Both the position numbers and the translations under genes were made by a program. Positions 13,178 through 24,628 of a DNA stretch of 64,000 nucleotides are shown in pieces. Under the pieces are notes generated by a model that searched no databases, was not told where the DNA came from, and saw only the letters and a list, made by a program, of their open reading frames with translations. This DNA is from Rhizophagus clarus. Taxonomy: Eukaryota; Glomeromycota; Glomeromycetes; Glomerales; Glomeraceae. The number at the start of each line of letters is the position of its first letter. Position 1 is the stretch's first letter. The DNA lies in NCBI GenBank assembly GCA_015698045.1, contig BLAL01000234.1, positions 186,001 to 250,000 of the forward strand, in the 5' to 3' direction.

Positions 13178-15243
13178 GAATATGAATAATTGAAAAAAAA
13201 AAACTCTTTTCTGCAGATCTGTGAACCAAATTTTTCACGGAACAAAATATTTTATTTTCATCATGAAGAAAGGTTTTTTGCTATCAAAACCAGCTCAAAA
13301 AACAGCAGAAACGTCTTCTACGACCAAAGTTACCCCTACTACTGCTCTAAAGAGTATACCTTCTAACCGCTTTCACAATGTTATAACAGACTTTATGTTA
13401 AGACTCATTGATAGAAGTTCAGCATTCCTCCTTAGCTCAATAATACCCACGGACCCTGAAGTTATGGAGATGTTTTTTATAGCTCACGAGGATAAAGTAA
13501 TCCCTCTGGAACAGTTGGCACAACTTATTGACAATGCCGGCTGCTCTCCCTACCTAGCTCAATTTTTAGCTACTATTCTTAATATCTTTCTCTTGGACGA
13601 CGAAAACCTGGAAATTTTTACCATAGATTCCGAAATTCGCTGAGCGTTAGAAATTGCAAGTAAACAAACTCCCGATATGGAAAATTTAGGGGATCCTATG
13701 CACCAATCAGACACGTCGATGAATTTCGATGGTTTTGATACAAAATCAATAGGATCATTGGATGGTGTGGATGACGTATTACTCGCCACACCCCCACGTA
13801 ATATTACACCTATACCTGTCACGCCCTTAACCAAATCTCAGAAAAGGAGTGCTAAAAAGAAAGCCCGTAAGGAGAAGAAGAAAGCTTTGCAACTACAAAC
13901 TCCTTTTGGACTGGATGAACGCGTCATGTCCACTTTTAGCAAGGAATCTCCTGAGTATACACCCTCTAAACCTTCTGGTTCAAAGACGGTTACTTTTAAT
14001 CAAAGTACACTTTCTCCCCCTTTTACACCCTATAAGCAGCAGTTGAAGCGAGATTCTAAACCACAATCAACGCCTATAGACAATGGAAAGAAGTTAAAAC
14101 AGAAAGAGACAGACAACACTTTAAAAAATGGAAACGTTATTATTACCGGTTATATTCCTCAAGATCAAGAACAAGCACAAATTTTGGATCTTGTAGTCTA
14201 TGATATTCTGGCCAAATGGGATAACTACACTCTATTGGCCAACTTAGGACGATGGGGTAAGGTCATATCAGTCAGCACAAGGGTGCACAAGAAGTATTTA
14301 TCGGCGAGGGTTAGACTGATTTCTGACCATGAGTGCTTGAAATGTTACAATGGAGGGGACTGGACTGTCAACTTGGAAGGAATCCCTGTTCGATGGTTTC
14401 CTGCTTCCTGGAACCTATCAGAAAGGAAACAACGAGAAAAGTTCTAAGCTGTCATGTACAATCTTCCAGAAGACATGACGGATGCCTCCTTATTCCCAAA
14501 TGGACGCCCCCACAAATTTTTGTTGGATAGTGGCATAAAATCTTTTAAAATAGTTAAAGAAGTTGATGGATCCAGAAAGCTGATAGGTTACTTTGACACT
14601 TGGAATCATGTTTCCACTCGCATTAATAACCCACAGCTTTGGAATGATGTGAGAATCTCTTGGTGCCGTTATTCCACCCCAACTTCAGGAATTTACGTAG
14701 ATCTGCTCAAATTGGCAATGCAGAGAAGTCTTCCGGGACACCCAAAGGGTCTAACTCTTCCTTTTTAGGTTTTAATACTAACAACCGCAAGAATGATCAA
14801 AATAAAACTCCTAAATCTGGACGTTCTACCAAGAAGATCGATCACTCAAGAAACGCCCAGTCTAAGAAGCCAGACGTGAAACATTTAATCACTGGGCTGA
14901 AGGCATTATTAGAACATTATGTTTAGTTTAGTTGGAAGGGATAGATAGAAGATTCCACACTAACTTCTTGTCATGCTTTTGCATTCGCTTTATGTGATGT
15001 TTTTTGTTTTATTAGATCATAGAATTTTTCTTTTTCTTTTTCATTTTCCTTTATACATTGAACAATTCTATAGCTAGACTTCCTATTACACTAAAGAGAA
15101 TAGGCTAGGGATATAGTAGTCATGAGATAGTTTGTGACCCTAGTGTGGGGAACGGGCTGGCTTTGTAATTTTTGATCTTTTGTAACCTTTTCTATCTTTT
15201 TTCAGAAATAAAAGCATTTCTTTTGACTAAAAAAAAAAAAAAA
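13178..15243 (+). mobile_element. 2.07-kb ORF1-only retroposon with poly-A tail and 13-bp target duplications
   Basis: The element ends in an A-run (about 15229-15243) about 15 bp after an AATAAA signal. It is flanked by perfect copies of ATTATTTTATTGT at 13165-13177 and 15244-15256. The tail and target duplication are the marks of target-primed LINE-type insertion. The only coding content is the ORF1-like frame at 13263-14926, followed by about 300 bp of 3' untranslated sequence. There is no endonuclease or reverse transcriptase, so the copy must have been mobilised in trans. The exact 5' boundary rests on the target duplication. Confidence 0.7.
13263..14926 (+). pseudogene. ORF1-like RNA-binding protein of the retroposon, broken
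   Basis: One frame runs from the ATG at 13263 (MKKGFLLSKPAQ) to 14768, interrupted only by TGA at 13641 (fits CGA) and TAA at 14445 (fits CAA). A frameshift near 14700-14760 moves the C-terminus into the next frame, ending at 14926 with DVKHLITGLKALLEHYV. In order the protein has a helical N-terminal region, a low-complexity Pro/Thr/Lys linker (about 13750-14110), an RRM-like fold (about 14130-14370), the family block VRWFPASWNLSERKQREKF, a second RRM-like segment starting YNLPEDM, and a basic Ser/Lys tail. The frame at 56512-58156 has the same order and block (VRWFPGNWSLHQRKKREQF). The RRM calls are from pattern, not search. Confidence 0.65.
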
Positions 15244-15249
15244 ATTATT

Positions 15250-15557
15250 TTATTGTTTCGTCTCCAAGAGGCGTTTCTATAAAAAAAACCAATAAAAAAA
15301 TGTTAGAAATGTTCTTAAACAAAATTAATGAAAAAAAAGAAATAAACCCTACCTTTTTGTTTCCAGAAGTCTCCAGGAGGTGCTTCTATAAAAAAAAGAT
15401 AATAGAGGAACATTAGGGAATGTTCTTGAATGAAATTAACAAAAAAAAAAGAAACAACCCTTACCTTTTCATTTCCAGATGTCTCTGAGGGCGTTCCAGA
15501 TATGGCATTTTTTTCTTGTCTTTTTTCAATTTCGTTTTCATATTTTATTTTTATTAA
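15250..15557 (-). pseudogene. 3' end of an unknown gene built from repeated exon-intron modules
   Basis: On the minus strand three exon-like segments read in one phase: about 15557-15465 (ending TPSETSGNEK), 15385-15353 (KHLLETSGNKK, exactly 33 nt) and 15276-15250 (KRLLETKQ, then TAA). They are separated by introns of 79 nt (15464-15386, GTAAGG to ATAG) and 76 nt (15352-15277, GTAGGG to ATAG). The three peptides are clearly repeats of one unit and both introns are phase 0, as expected from duplication of a whole exon-intron module. Upstream the frame reads a charged stretch (YENEIEKRQEKN) back to an in-frame TAG at 15558-15560. The retroposon ending at 15243 duplicated part of this terminal exon and its downstream flank. 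Function unknown. Confidence 0.45.
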
Positions 15558-16790
15558 CTATTTTTTCTTCTTTTTATGGTTTATCTTTTGTTAATTTATT
15601 TCCCTTTTCTTTTCGTTTTCATTTACTTTCTTCTTTTCATTATCGCTCTTTTTTCCTTTCATTTTTATGATCGTTTCATCCTTATCACCATTTTGTCCTC
15701 ATTGTTGTTTCATCCTTATCAATCATCATTTCGTCTTCATCATCAATTATCATTTCATCCTTATCATTAATTATCATTTTGTTTGTTCTTATCATCGATT
15801 ATTGTTTCATACATCCATTCTCATCACCAATTATCATTTCGTCTTTATCATTAATTATCATTTCATCCTCATCATCAATTTCATTTCATTATCATCATTT
15901 CGCCTTCTTTTTTTTTAGATCTTAGTTTTACGAACAAGGTATGGCATTTTTTCTTATCTTTTTTTTCAATTTTGTTTTCATATTTCATTTTTACTAACTA
16001 TTTTTCTTCTTTTTATGGTTTATCTTTTGTTAATTTATTCCCTTTTCTTTTCATTTTCATTCACTTTCTTCTTTTTCATTATCGCTCCTTTTTCCTTTCA
16101 TTCTCATAATCGTTTCATCCTTATCACCATTTTGTTCTCATCATTGTTTCATCCTCATCAATCATCATTTCGTCTTCATTATCAATTATCATTTCGTCCT
16201 TATCATCAATCATCGTTTTGTCTGTCCTTATCATTGATTATTGTTTCATCCATCCTCATCACTAATTATCATTTTGTCTTCACCATCAATTATCATTTTG
16301 TTCTCATCATCAATTATCATTTCATCTTTATCATTTCATTCTTATTATTGTTTTGTTTTTATCATCATTTTATTCTTGTCATCTTTTCATTTCTCCTCAT
16401 CATCTTTTCATCTTTTCATTCCTTTCTTATCATCTTTTCGTTTTTCATCATTCTTTCATTTTGTTCATCTCCCTTTTGTCATCCTTTCATTTTTTTATTC
16501 CCTTTTTGTCATCTTTTCTTTTTTTTTGCCCTTCCCATTATCTTTTAATTTTCATTTCCATTCCCTTTCATTTTGTTCCTATTTCCTTTTATTTTCGATC
16601 CTGTTCTTTTTATTTTTGCATTCTTTCCCTCTTCTTTTCACTATCTTTCTTTTTTTTACTATATCTTTTGTCTCCTATCATCTTCGTTATCTTTAATTAT
16701 TTGTTTCTAATATTATTTCCATTATTTCTCTCTCTTATTATCATAATTGTTAGGCTTCTCTTGTATCATTATTATCATTACTAGTTATGT
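15480..16790. repeat. Pyrimidine-rich tract with a 439-bp tandem duplication
   Basis: The plus strand is almost all T and C, with recurring TCATCATC, TTATCATT and TTTCGTCTTCATC words. A unit beginning TATGGCATTTTTT at 15501 recurs at 15940 with the same order of internal words, so the tract is partly a diverged 439-bp direct duplication. After about 16370 it becomes simple CTTTTCATTTC-type repeats. Open frames across it come from low complexity. On the minus strand it could encode Glu/Lys/Asp/Ile-rich sequence continuous with the gene at 15250-15557, but no clean frame spans it. Confidence 0.7.
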
Positions 16791-17640
16791 TAAAGATAAA
16801 TAATTGTAAAAAATATTACCTTTGATAAACAGAGTTTAAAGAAATAAAGTCATAGTTTAATATATAAATTTTGTTATTTTTTTTGTACAATAAATTTTAG
16901 CCAATTATTTTAATTCTTAACAATAATCTAAATTAAAACTGCAACCAATAAAATTTATCACGTGATAGGGGTGTGTTACAATGCAAGGTGCATTAAATAA
17001 ATTTACTCTTTTACATTTATCTTGTACATATCATGTTTAAATATATTTTCTTACTAATAAATAATAATAAAAAAAAGTATTTGTAAAGGTTTAACTGGGA
17101 AATTTTCGCCTGCCTGATAGGATATGGGGAAATTTTCACCTGATAAACTCTACGAGAATAATTGCTATAAGGTAGTATAGTAATCAAACCTGAAACCTGG
17201 TGTTATGCTAACTACTCTATCACATGCAATTACTAGTAATGAGAAATTTTGTTGATTTCTTTTAATTATAAAAATTTACATGATTTTCGATTTTCATTAG
17301 CAGAATAATGATTAGCAGGGGACTCTCCCCTGTAGTTACATATATATCCATCCTCTGCAAATTGTTGCACTAAATCATTTTTTACCAATTTCACAAATGA
17401 AAAAAAGGATCGTTTAATATGATATGCTAATGTTAAAGACTAATTAATATAAATTAAATTATTTATGTTATAGCGATATTTAATTTAGAGGACTGGATAT
17501 TCACGTATTCAGTTGACATTGTAATCTGCATAGATTTGGATATTTCAGTTAATGTTATCTGAACCCTGTTACCAATAATGATGACATAATCAAGTTGATT
17601 GCTCCGCTTTTTAATCAAAATAAAATCTATTTTGAATATG
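16791..17640. other. AT-rich spacer without a gene
   Basis: Nothing beyond the tRNA-like relic at 17171-17228. The phrase GGGAAATTTTC is repeated near 17098 and 17129. One CACGTG palindrome lies near 16960. Confidence 0.4.
17171..17228 (-). other. tRNA-like relic (possible tRNA-derived SINE head)
   Basis: The minus strand contains GATAGAGTAGTTAGCATAAC, resembling a tRNA D-arm with its A box, then GGTTTGATTAC resembling a B box (consensus GGTTCGANTCC) a short distance on. The anticodon-arm spacing is too short for a working tRNA and no acceptor stem pairs. It is either a degenerate SINE head or chance. Confidence 0.25.
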
Positions 17641-18650
17641 AAGATACGATATGACCAAATGACTATGATCTACTATCATCACTTATTCTTGTTATATACA
17701 GCAAGGAGAGCTTGACACTGATTTAAAAATACATAGCAATTTTATTGTTTATTGTATTTTCATTTTTATGTTTTCTATCGCATAATAAAATAATATAAAT
17801 AAAATAAAAATGTAGTTAATTCAATGTCAAATAAAAATTGATGGAATCTTGATCCCTGAATATTTTCCGCATATATCTTACAGTCATCTGTTTAGATTAC
17901 GAAATTAGCTTCTTTAATATGCAATATGAAATTAAATTTGATCGCTCTATTTTTATAAATCAAAAATAGGAATTTTTGAACATGAAGACACGATATGATT
18001 AGATAACCGTATAACTGCACATAATATAGTTGATTCAATATTGAAATCTTAAACCCTAAATATTTTTCACATATATCCTATTAGATTATGAAATTAACTT
18101 CTGTAATGATCCAAAATATGAAATTAAGTTTGATCTCTCTGTTTTTCTAAATCAAAAATAGGAATTTTTGAACATGACAACACGATATGATTAGATAACT
18201 GTATAACTGTACATAATATAGTTGATATATTGAAATCTTGGCCCCTGAATATTTTCCGTATATATCCTATTAGATTACGAAATTAACTTCTGTAATGATT
18301 TAAAATATGAATTTAAGTTTGATCTCTCCGTTTTTTAAAATTAAAAATAGGAATTTTGAATATGAAGACACGATAATTGTATAACTGTACATATAGTTGA
18401 TTCAATATTGAAATCTTGGACCCTAAATATTTTCCACATATATCCTATTAGATTACAAAATTAACTTCTGTAATGATTCAAAATATGAATTTAAGTTTGA
18501 TTTCTCTGTTTTTTAAAGTCAAAAATAGGAATTTTGAATATGAAGATACAATATGATTAGAAACTGTACATATAGTTGATTCAATATTAAAATTCTAGAT
18601 CCTAAATATTTCTTATATATAATATCCTATAATCATCTTAACAAATTCAT
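17640..18650. repeat. Minisatellite, roughly 180-bp period, about five diverged copies
   Basis: The word order GAYACGATATGATTAGATAAC, then ATAGTTGATTCAATATTGA, CCTAAATATTTTC, ATATCCTATTAGATTA and TTAAGTTTGATCTCTC recurs from about 17640, 17985, 18170, 18355 and 18540. The spacing between the later copies is about 180 bp. Copies differ by small deletions. No coding frame is conserved between copies, so this is a non-coding tandem repeat. Confidence 0.75.
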
Positions 18651-18720
18651 AATGTTAAAAAAAATGAACAAACGCAATAAATAAACAAAAGGTATATCTT
18701 AGTTTTTATTTATGTAAGAA

Positions 18721-19353
18721 ATGTCACGTATTAATATTATCATAATAGTTTCTCATGATAGAGTTTGTAAAAACACTCTCCAACAAGAAGAGAGAGAAAT
18801 AGAGAGGAGGGAGAGTGAAAGAAGAGAAAAAGAAAGACGAGAAAATGAATTAGAAAGAGAAGGTAGAGAAAGAGACGAAAGAGAAACGGAAAGAAGAAAA
18901 AATGAATTAGAAAGAGAAGGTAAAGAAAGAGACAAAAGAGAAAAGGAAAGAAGAGAAAAAGAGAGAAGAGAAAGAGATAGGATGAAAAGAGAGAAAGAAG
19001 AAAGTGAAAGAGATGAAGAAAGTGAAAGTGATCAAGATAGTAAACCTTTTTTTTATATATTAATTTTACTCTTTTACTGTTTACTGTATAATAAATGAAT
19101 ACTGATTTTTTTTTTTACTTATAATGTAATATAAGATATTCCTCCTCAATTTGAGGAGATGACCAACCAACTACAAATTTGTAATTGGTTAATCGCTAAT
19201 TCAAAAATATTAAATTTAACCAACCAAATACTTACTGCGAAATCGCAAGATATTGGAGTTTCAAAGACTGCATCTTATAATAATAGCAATAACGTAATAT
19301 CATATGGAAAAATTTATGATTGGCTAATAGTGCCATTTCAGATAAGGAAATAA
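18721..19353 (+). CDS. Two-exon charged coiled-coil protein of unknown function, 178 aa
   Basis: Exon 1 is 18721-19039 and exon 2 is 19136-19353. The GT-AG intron (19040-19135) joins them in frame at an Asn codon and removes the early stop that exon 1 alone would meet. Residues about 20-105 are nearly pure Glu/Arg/Lys heptad-like repeats (ERRENELEREG occurs twice with small changes), predicting a long charged helix or coiled coil. The C-terminal 70 residues (IPPQFEEMTNQLQICNWLI) are ordinary and probably carry the specific function. I do not recognise the family with certainty. Upstream exons are possible because the N-terminus MSRINIIIIVSHD is unusual. Confidence 0.5.
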
Positions 19354-20077
19354 TTAATAACGTTATATTATTATATATTAATAGGACAATTATAGGCTTT
19401 TCGACAAAGAATTGAAATATTTATTTTTAAGAAGTTGACACCCTCCATGTTCCGCCTTACAACAACTCATTTATAAAATATTCAACCTTGCATCATTCAA
19501 AAAAGAAGCCAAAAAACTGGTGTAAGATGCCAGTAAAAAGTTCACCAATTACTGCAACATAATATTAAAATATAGTGTTATAAGTAATATAGGTTGCAAT
19601 CTACCAATCTACCTTTATCAAATGCAAAAGTTGCAATATCATAACTAGACTGTTATATCATAATTAGGCCATAATGTCATAACTTGTAATTAGGTTGTCT
19701 AGGGTGGCAATATAGCTGCAAAAAATAGTTTAAAATCTCTTTTTTTTTTTATCATTGAAAATTCAGATATACAATATATTTTTGCATGTAAAAGGTTTTT
19801 AAATCAGATTTTTTTTTAATAGTAAAAGTATTTATATACATTAAAAAATAGCATTATAATTTATTAGAATTGCTTTAAATAAAAATTAATTTTAACCAAC
19901 TTATATAATATTTCTATATCCATCCGTCAATCAACTATTTTTCCGGACTATGATATTAATAAACGTGACTTTAGGATTTCGTGTGTGATGATCATTTTTG
20001 AAAAAAAAATTTCTAACGGTATAGCATTTATAAATTGGTTTACAGTTCAACTGGCTTAAAAATTCTCTTGAAAGAAA
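19354..20077. other. Intergenic, presumed promoter region of the m-AAA protease gene
   Basis: No gene found. A run of near-repeats on the theme CATAACTAG / CATAATTAGG at about 19635-19700 is the only structure seen. The small reverse-strand ORF at the end is a shadow. Confidence 0.4.
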
Positions 20078-22543
20078 ATGAGTACTTATATACTTCGAAC
20101 GGTTGGAAATCGTCTTAGAACAAAAAATGTTTGCATAAGTACTATCAAACAAGGATTCTATTTAACTGGATCTTGTTCATACCTTACTTATAGAAATTTC
20201 AGATCTTTAGAGAGAAATGGAAAAAATAACTTTAGTAATCTAGTAAGACCAAAAAGTGCAAAAGTTTTTAATATTGAAAGAACTAACTTTTTAAGAATGT
20301 ATGCAACTGAAACGAACCAACCATTTAATAAAGGAAATAAAGAGAATGATAAAAAAACCGAAAATAATGAAGGATTAAAAGATTCTGATAAAGAAAAAAA
20401 GAGCTATAATGAAAGTGAAATTAAGATCCCAAAAGGATTTGAGAATTTTTTTAATAAAAAATCACTAAGATTGAAGCAAAATGTTAAAGAGCAAGCTCCA
20501 AAATCTACACAAAATAATTATAAAAGTGAACAACAAAGACAATCTTCAAAACAACCTCCAAATGTTAAAGATTTCAGTATGCAAATAAATCTTAATACAT
20601 TACTTCCACTTTTGTTTTCTGCATATATTTTGTATAAGATTACTAACGGTGTTGATAATTCTCGTGAGATCACATGGCAGGAATTTAGGACAGCATTTTT
20701 AGATAAGGGTTTGGTGGATAAATTGGTAGTAATCAATAGGAAAAAAGTTCGAGTGCATTTACATTCAAATGCTACAGGACAAATGTATCCAAATGCTCCT
20801 TCCTTACCTGGAACAACTTATTATTTTAGCATAGGATCTGTGGAAGCATTTGAACGTAAATTAGATGATGCTCAAAAAGAATTAGGGATTCCTTCAACAG
20901 AACGAATTCCAGTAGCATATCATGATGAAATTAGTTTAATGAATACATTATTACATTTTGCTCCAACATTACTTTTGGCTGGAGCATTATTTTATATTAC
21001 CAGAAGGGCAAGTGGTGCAGCAGGTTCACAAATTTTCGGAATTGGAAAATCTAAAGCTAAATTATTTAATCAGGAAACAGAAGTTAAAGTTAAGTTTAAG
21101 GATGTAGCTGGTATGGATGAAGCTAAAGAGGAAATTATGGAATTTGTTAAATTCTTAAAAGATCCGACTGCTTATGAGAGATTAGGTGCTAAAATACCAA
21201 AAGGAGCCATTTTAAGTGGTCCTCCAGGTACCGGTAAAACTTTGCTTGCAAAAGCTACTGCGGGTGAAGCTGGTGTCCCATTCTTAAGTGTATCAGGATC
21301 TGAGTTCGTTGAAATGTTTGTTGGTGTTGGCCCATCTAGAGTACGTGATTTGTTTGCAAATGCGAAAAAGCACGCACCTTGTATTATATTTGTAGATGAA
21401 ATTGATGCAATTGGAAAATCACGGGGGAAGATAGGTCAATTTGGCGGAAATGATGAGCGTGAGAGTACGTTAAATCAACTGCTCGTAGAAATGGATGGGT
21501 TTGGATCAAGTGAGCATGTTGTTGTTCTAGCTGGTACTAACAGACCGGATGTATTAGATCCTGCTCTAATGCGTCCGGGGCGTTTTGATCGACATATTTC
21601 CATTGATAAACCAGATATTAAAGGCAGAAGTGCAATATTCAAAGTACATTTAAAACCAATAAAAACCGAGGAAAATATTGTTAATCTTTCAAACAAACTA
21701 GCCGCATTGACACCAGGATTTTCTGGCGCTGACATAGCCAATGTGTGCAACGAAGCAGCTCTTATTGCAGCTCGTTATCAAAAAGATTCAGTTACTGAGG
21801 AACATTTTGAGCAAGCTATTGATCGAGTAATTGCAGGTTTGGAAAGAAAATCTCGTGTATTATCTCCTGAAGAGAAGAAGACTGTGGCATATCATGAAGC
21901 GGGACATGCGGTTGCCGGATGGTTCCTGGAGCATGCTGATCCTTTATTAAAAGTAACAATTATTCCTCGGGGTGTTGCTGCGCTTGGTTATGCTCAATAT
22001 TTACCAAAAGATCAATATTTATATTCCACCGCACAATTATTGGATCGTATGTGTATGACATTGGGTGGAAGAGTGTCAGAACAAATATTTTTCAATATCA
22101 TAACTACAGGAGCGCATGATGATTTACAGAGAGTCACAAAGTTGGCTTATGCTCAAGTTACAACTTACGGTATGAATCCGAATGTAGGACCATTATCTTT
22201 CAATAATCCCAATGATAATGAACCTCAATTCCAAAAGCCTTATTCTGAAGAGACTGCTAAAATGATTGATGAAGAAGTTCGTAAATTGGTGGCGTCAGCG
22301 TATGAACGGACTGTAAAATTGCTAACAGATAAAAAGAATGATGTTGAAAAAGTAGCACAATTGTTACTATCGAAAGAAGTATTAAATCGAGATGATATGA
22401 TATCATTATTAGGGAAAAGACCTTTTGCTGAAAAGAATAATTATGAAGAATATTTTAATCCTAAAGAAAATATACCGTCACCACCATCTCCATCACCACC
22501 ATCACCATCTTCTGAACAATCGGAATCATCGTCCAATGCATAG
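20078..22543 (+). CDS. AFG3: Mitochondrial m-AAA protease subunit (FtsH family, AFG3/YTA12 type), 821 aa
   Basis: Single-exon gene for an ATP-dependent zinc metalloprotease of the mitochondrial inner membrane, which degrades unassembled membrane proteins and matures selected substrates. The N-terminus is basic and Ser/Thr-rich with few acids for the first 40 residues, fitting a matrix-targeting presequence. Two hydrophobic segments lie at about 168-188 and 291-310. The AAA module has Walker A GPPGTGKT at 381-388, Walker B with D440-E441, and the SRH block [20 protein letters not shown]. The protease site HEAGH is at 606-610; D682 in TGAHDD is the likely third zinc ligand. The Pro/Ser-rich C-terminal tail is typical of AFG3/YTA12. 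Two membrane segments and the FtsH-ex domain favour m-AAA over i-AAA; AFG3 versus YTA12 cannot be decided here. Confidence 0.95.
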   Translation: MSTYILRTVGNRLRTKNVCISTIKQGFYLTGSCSYLTYRNFRSLERNGKNNFSNLVRPKSAKVFNIERTNFLRMYATETNQPFNKGNKENDKKTENNEGLKDSDKEKKSYNESEIKIPKGFENFFNKKSLRLKQNVKEQAPKSTQNNYKSEQQRQSSKQPPNVKDFSMQINLNTLLPLLFSAYILYKITNGVDNSREITWQEFRTAFLDKGLVDKLVVINRKKVRVHLHSNATGQMYPNAPSLPGTTYYFSIGSVEAFERKLDDAQKELGIPSTERIPVAYHDEISLMNTLLHFAPTLLLAGALFYITRRASGAAGSQIFGIGKSKAKLFNQETEVKVKFKDVAGMDEAKEEIMEFVKFLKDPTAYERLGAKIPKGAILSGPPGTGKTLLAKATAGEAGVPFLSVSGSEFVEMFVGVGPSRVRDLFANAKKHAPCIIFVDEIDAIGKSRGKIGQFGGNDERESTLNQLLVEMDGFGSSEHVVVLAGTNRPDVLDPALMRPGRFDRHISIDKPDIKGRSAIFKVHLKPIKTEENIVNLSNKLAALTPGFSGADIANVCNEAALIAARYQKDSVTEEHFEQAIDRVIAGLERKSRVLSPEEKKTVAYHEAGHAVAGWFLEHADPLLKVTIIPRGVAALGYAQYLPKDQYLYSTAQLLDRMCMTLGGRVSEQIFFNIITTGAHDDLQRVTKLAYAQVTTYGMNPNVGPLSFNNPNDNEPQFQKPYSEETAKMIDEEVRKLVASAYERTVKLLTDKKNDVEKVAQLLLSKEVLNRDDMISLLGKRPFAEKNNYEEYFNPKENIPSPPSPSPPSPSSEQSESSSNA

Positions 22544-23196
22544 TTTTTTTTAAAAAATAATTAATATTTTGGTACATATAAAATATATTACTTAAGATGT
22601 ATACAAATAATTTTTGCTAATTAAATTATTTATCTTTGAATTTGAAATATTTTATGTAAATTGAAATTGTCATCCCATCAACAATACCTTTTTTTTTGAT
22701 TTTGTCCACCTCAATAACTGATAGAGTCTTTCCCTTCACTTCATTCTTTATGAAACCCTTCTCATTAATTCAATTAGAAAAATATGACGAAAAAAAAAAT
22801 TATTTAGAATTTCGCTTTTCTCTCTAACGTTAAGTAATTTGATTGAATTACATTCACTATCAATAACTTTTTTTATGAAAAAAAGAAAACTGCAAAGTTG
22901 CTTTATGAGCAAGAGCTGTATAATCGAAACGATCGTCTTCTTTATGTAGGTATAGACTAGAGAGGAGCGATCATTTATTTGTATTACGTACTGGTAAATA
23001 GAAACAATGTACATTAGTCATTTAGCATCTTAGACTACTATATATATTGTTTATACAGTTAAACTCGTGTAAATACATAGATGATTATTCATTGGTAATT
23101 AAACTCTAACACGATAATGTATTGTTATGCTAGCTAAAATATTTTTCATTCAACTTACCATTCCAAAATATATTATATATTATATATAATCACCAA
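22544..23196. other. Convergent intergenic region, m-AAA protease to NTH1
   Basis: The two flanking genes point toward each other, so this holds two 3' ends. No ORF is supported. TTTTTT and AATAA-type words near both ends fit termination regions, but no precise site can be given. Confidence 0.4.
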
Positions 23197-24628
23197 TTAG
23201 AAGCTTACCGAGGGACACATTTTTTTAACGGGACAGTTGGAACATTTTGGGTATTGAGGGAAGCATGTAGTTTGTCCAAATCCAACAAGCATCGGGTTTA
23301 TTTCACGCCATAACGATCTTGGAAGCCAAGATTCTAATACCTTTGATATTACAATAAAATGTCAGTACACGGAAAATTACAACTTGAGTTGTAAAAATAT
23401 TTGTACCTTTCGAGTGGCTTCTGGACCAGCTTGTTCCGTATTGCACCAACCAAGACGATTCGTTATTCGGTGAACATGAACATCAACACCTATGCCTTCG
23501 TTTCTGATAACAAATTCGTAAATAACTTTACAAATTGCTACATGTTAATCTAAATTAATCAAGATTGCTTACTGTTTCCAAGCAACTTGCATACAAAGAT
23601 ATGCCTGTGATTTCATATAAAATTTATTTAGACAAAACGAAGTTATTAACAAAATAACATTTTTAAATCAATACAGACCATCTTTGGTCCAACTCCAGGC
23701 AATTTCATTAAGCCTTCAACAGTATTTGGTATATCACCGTCATATTCTTCTTTGCATTTTTTAGCTGATTGTTTTAGATATCTGTTAAAGGATTGGGTTA
23801 TTGAATAATCTGAATATAAAGTGTTTGGAATCGAATACATTCGAATATTATTCGAATAATTTAAATTTCCTTATATAGTAATCATTTACATAAGTTTATA
23901 TCCAAATTTAAGGATTTAAAGTTAAGAGTTTTAACCATATTTGATTAACCGAATATTCGAATAACTTGTACGATTCCAGACACCACTACAGAAAATAAAT
24001 CTTGAGCACCTACGTGGCTTTTTTGCGGTGGAATCCTACTTTAGAAATGCATTCATCCAAGAATTTCTCGTCAACTTGTAATATGCTATCCAAGTTTAAG
24101 CCTCCTGGAAGTTTCTGTCGAAGATTTTGAACTGCTGCGGCAGTGACATGATCTTTGGTTTGTGAAGAAAGCATTAAAGATACAAGAGTCTGAAATCTTG
24201 ATGTCTAAAAATATTAGAATTTTCGTTCAATGCACATTTTTACTATGTAATTTACTATAATAAATAAGCACCTGCGGTGTAATATGATCAGATGGCTCAT
24301 CAGCCAACCTCTCACATCCCATTGTATCTACGGGAGCTATAATGTTTTTGCGATATTCTTTTATAGCATTGTATACTTCTTCCCAACTAGTTGGCGGCGT
24401 TGGTGGTTCCTTATCCAATCTCTTTTCTAAATTATTTACACTCGAAGACTCTTCTATTTCAATATTGATATGTTTACGCGTAGCTTTGCGTGTCACCGTT
24501 TTACTTAATGAAGAGGACTTGTTTAGTTTGTTTGTTTCAGGAACGTTTGTTTTCGAACTAAAATATTTTGAAGTAGTTCTCGTCAACCTCGGAGACATTG
24601 CCTCTAATTTATTTCTTGTTTTTGGCAT
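23197..24628 (-). CDS. NTH1: Endonuclease III-like DNA glycosylase/AP lyase, 307 aa, six exons
   Basis: Exons: 24628-24272, 24204-24014, 23781-23679, 23604-23573, 23503-23407 and 23340-23197. All introns are GT-AG and all phases agree. The protein removes oxidised pyrimidines in base excision repair. The helix-hairpin-helix LPGVGPK carries the catalytic lysine (K216), the matching aspartate is D235 in GVDVHVHR, and a [4Fe-4S] cluster is formed by C286, C293, C296 and C302 (C-x6-C-x2-C-x5-C). The family signature SSQTKD is present. The first 100 residues are basic and Ser/Thr-rich, as in eukaryotic NTH1, and may hold nuclear or mitochondrial targeting. Exon 4 is only 32 nt. Intron 2 (232 nt) is enlarged by a MITE-like insertion. 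NTH1 is divergent from DBP9. Confidence 0.93.
23819..23988. mobile_element. Small inverted-repeat element (MITE-like) inside NTH1 intron 2
   Basis: The left end reads AGTGTTTGGAATCGAATA and the right end, inverted, AGTGGTGTCTGGAATCGTA. The interior has palindromic ATTCGAATATTATTCGAAT words. The ends resemble hAT-type termini (CAGTGGTG), but no clear target duplication survives. Other NTH1 introns are about 65-100 nt, so this accounts for the extra length of a 232-nt intron. Confidence 0.5.

Noticed and set aside
15479..16784. Several plus-strand ORFs of 60-177 aa, Phe/Ser/His/Ile-rich
   Set aside because: They come from a low-complexity C/T repeat open in all three frames; no domain, no codon bias, and the frames shift between repeat copies.
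21475..21750. Minus-strand 91-aa ORF inside the m-AAA protease gene
   Set aside because: Antisense shadow of the AAA domain coding sequence.
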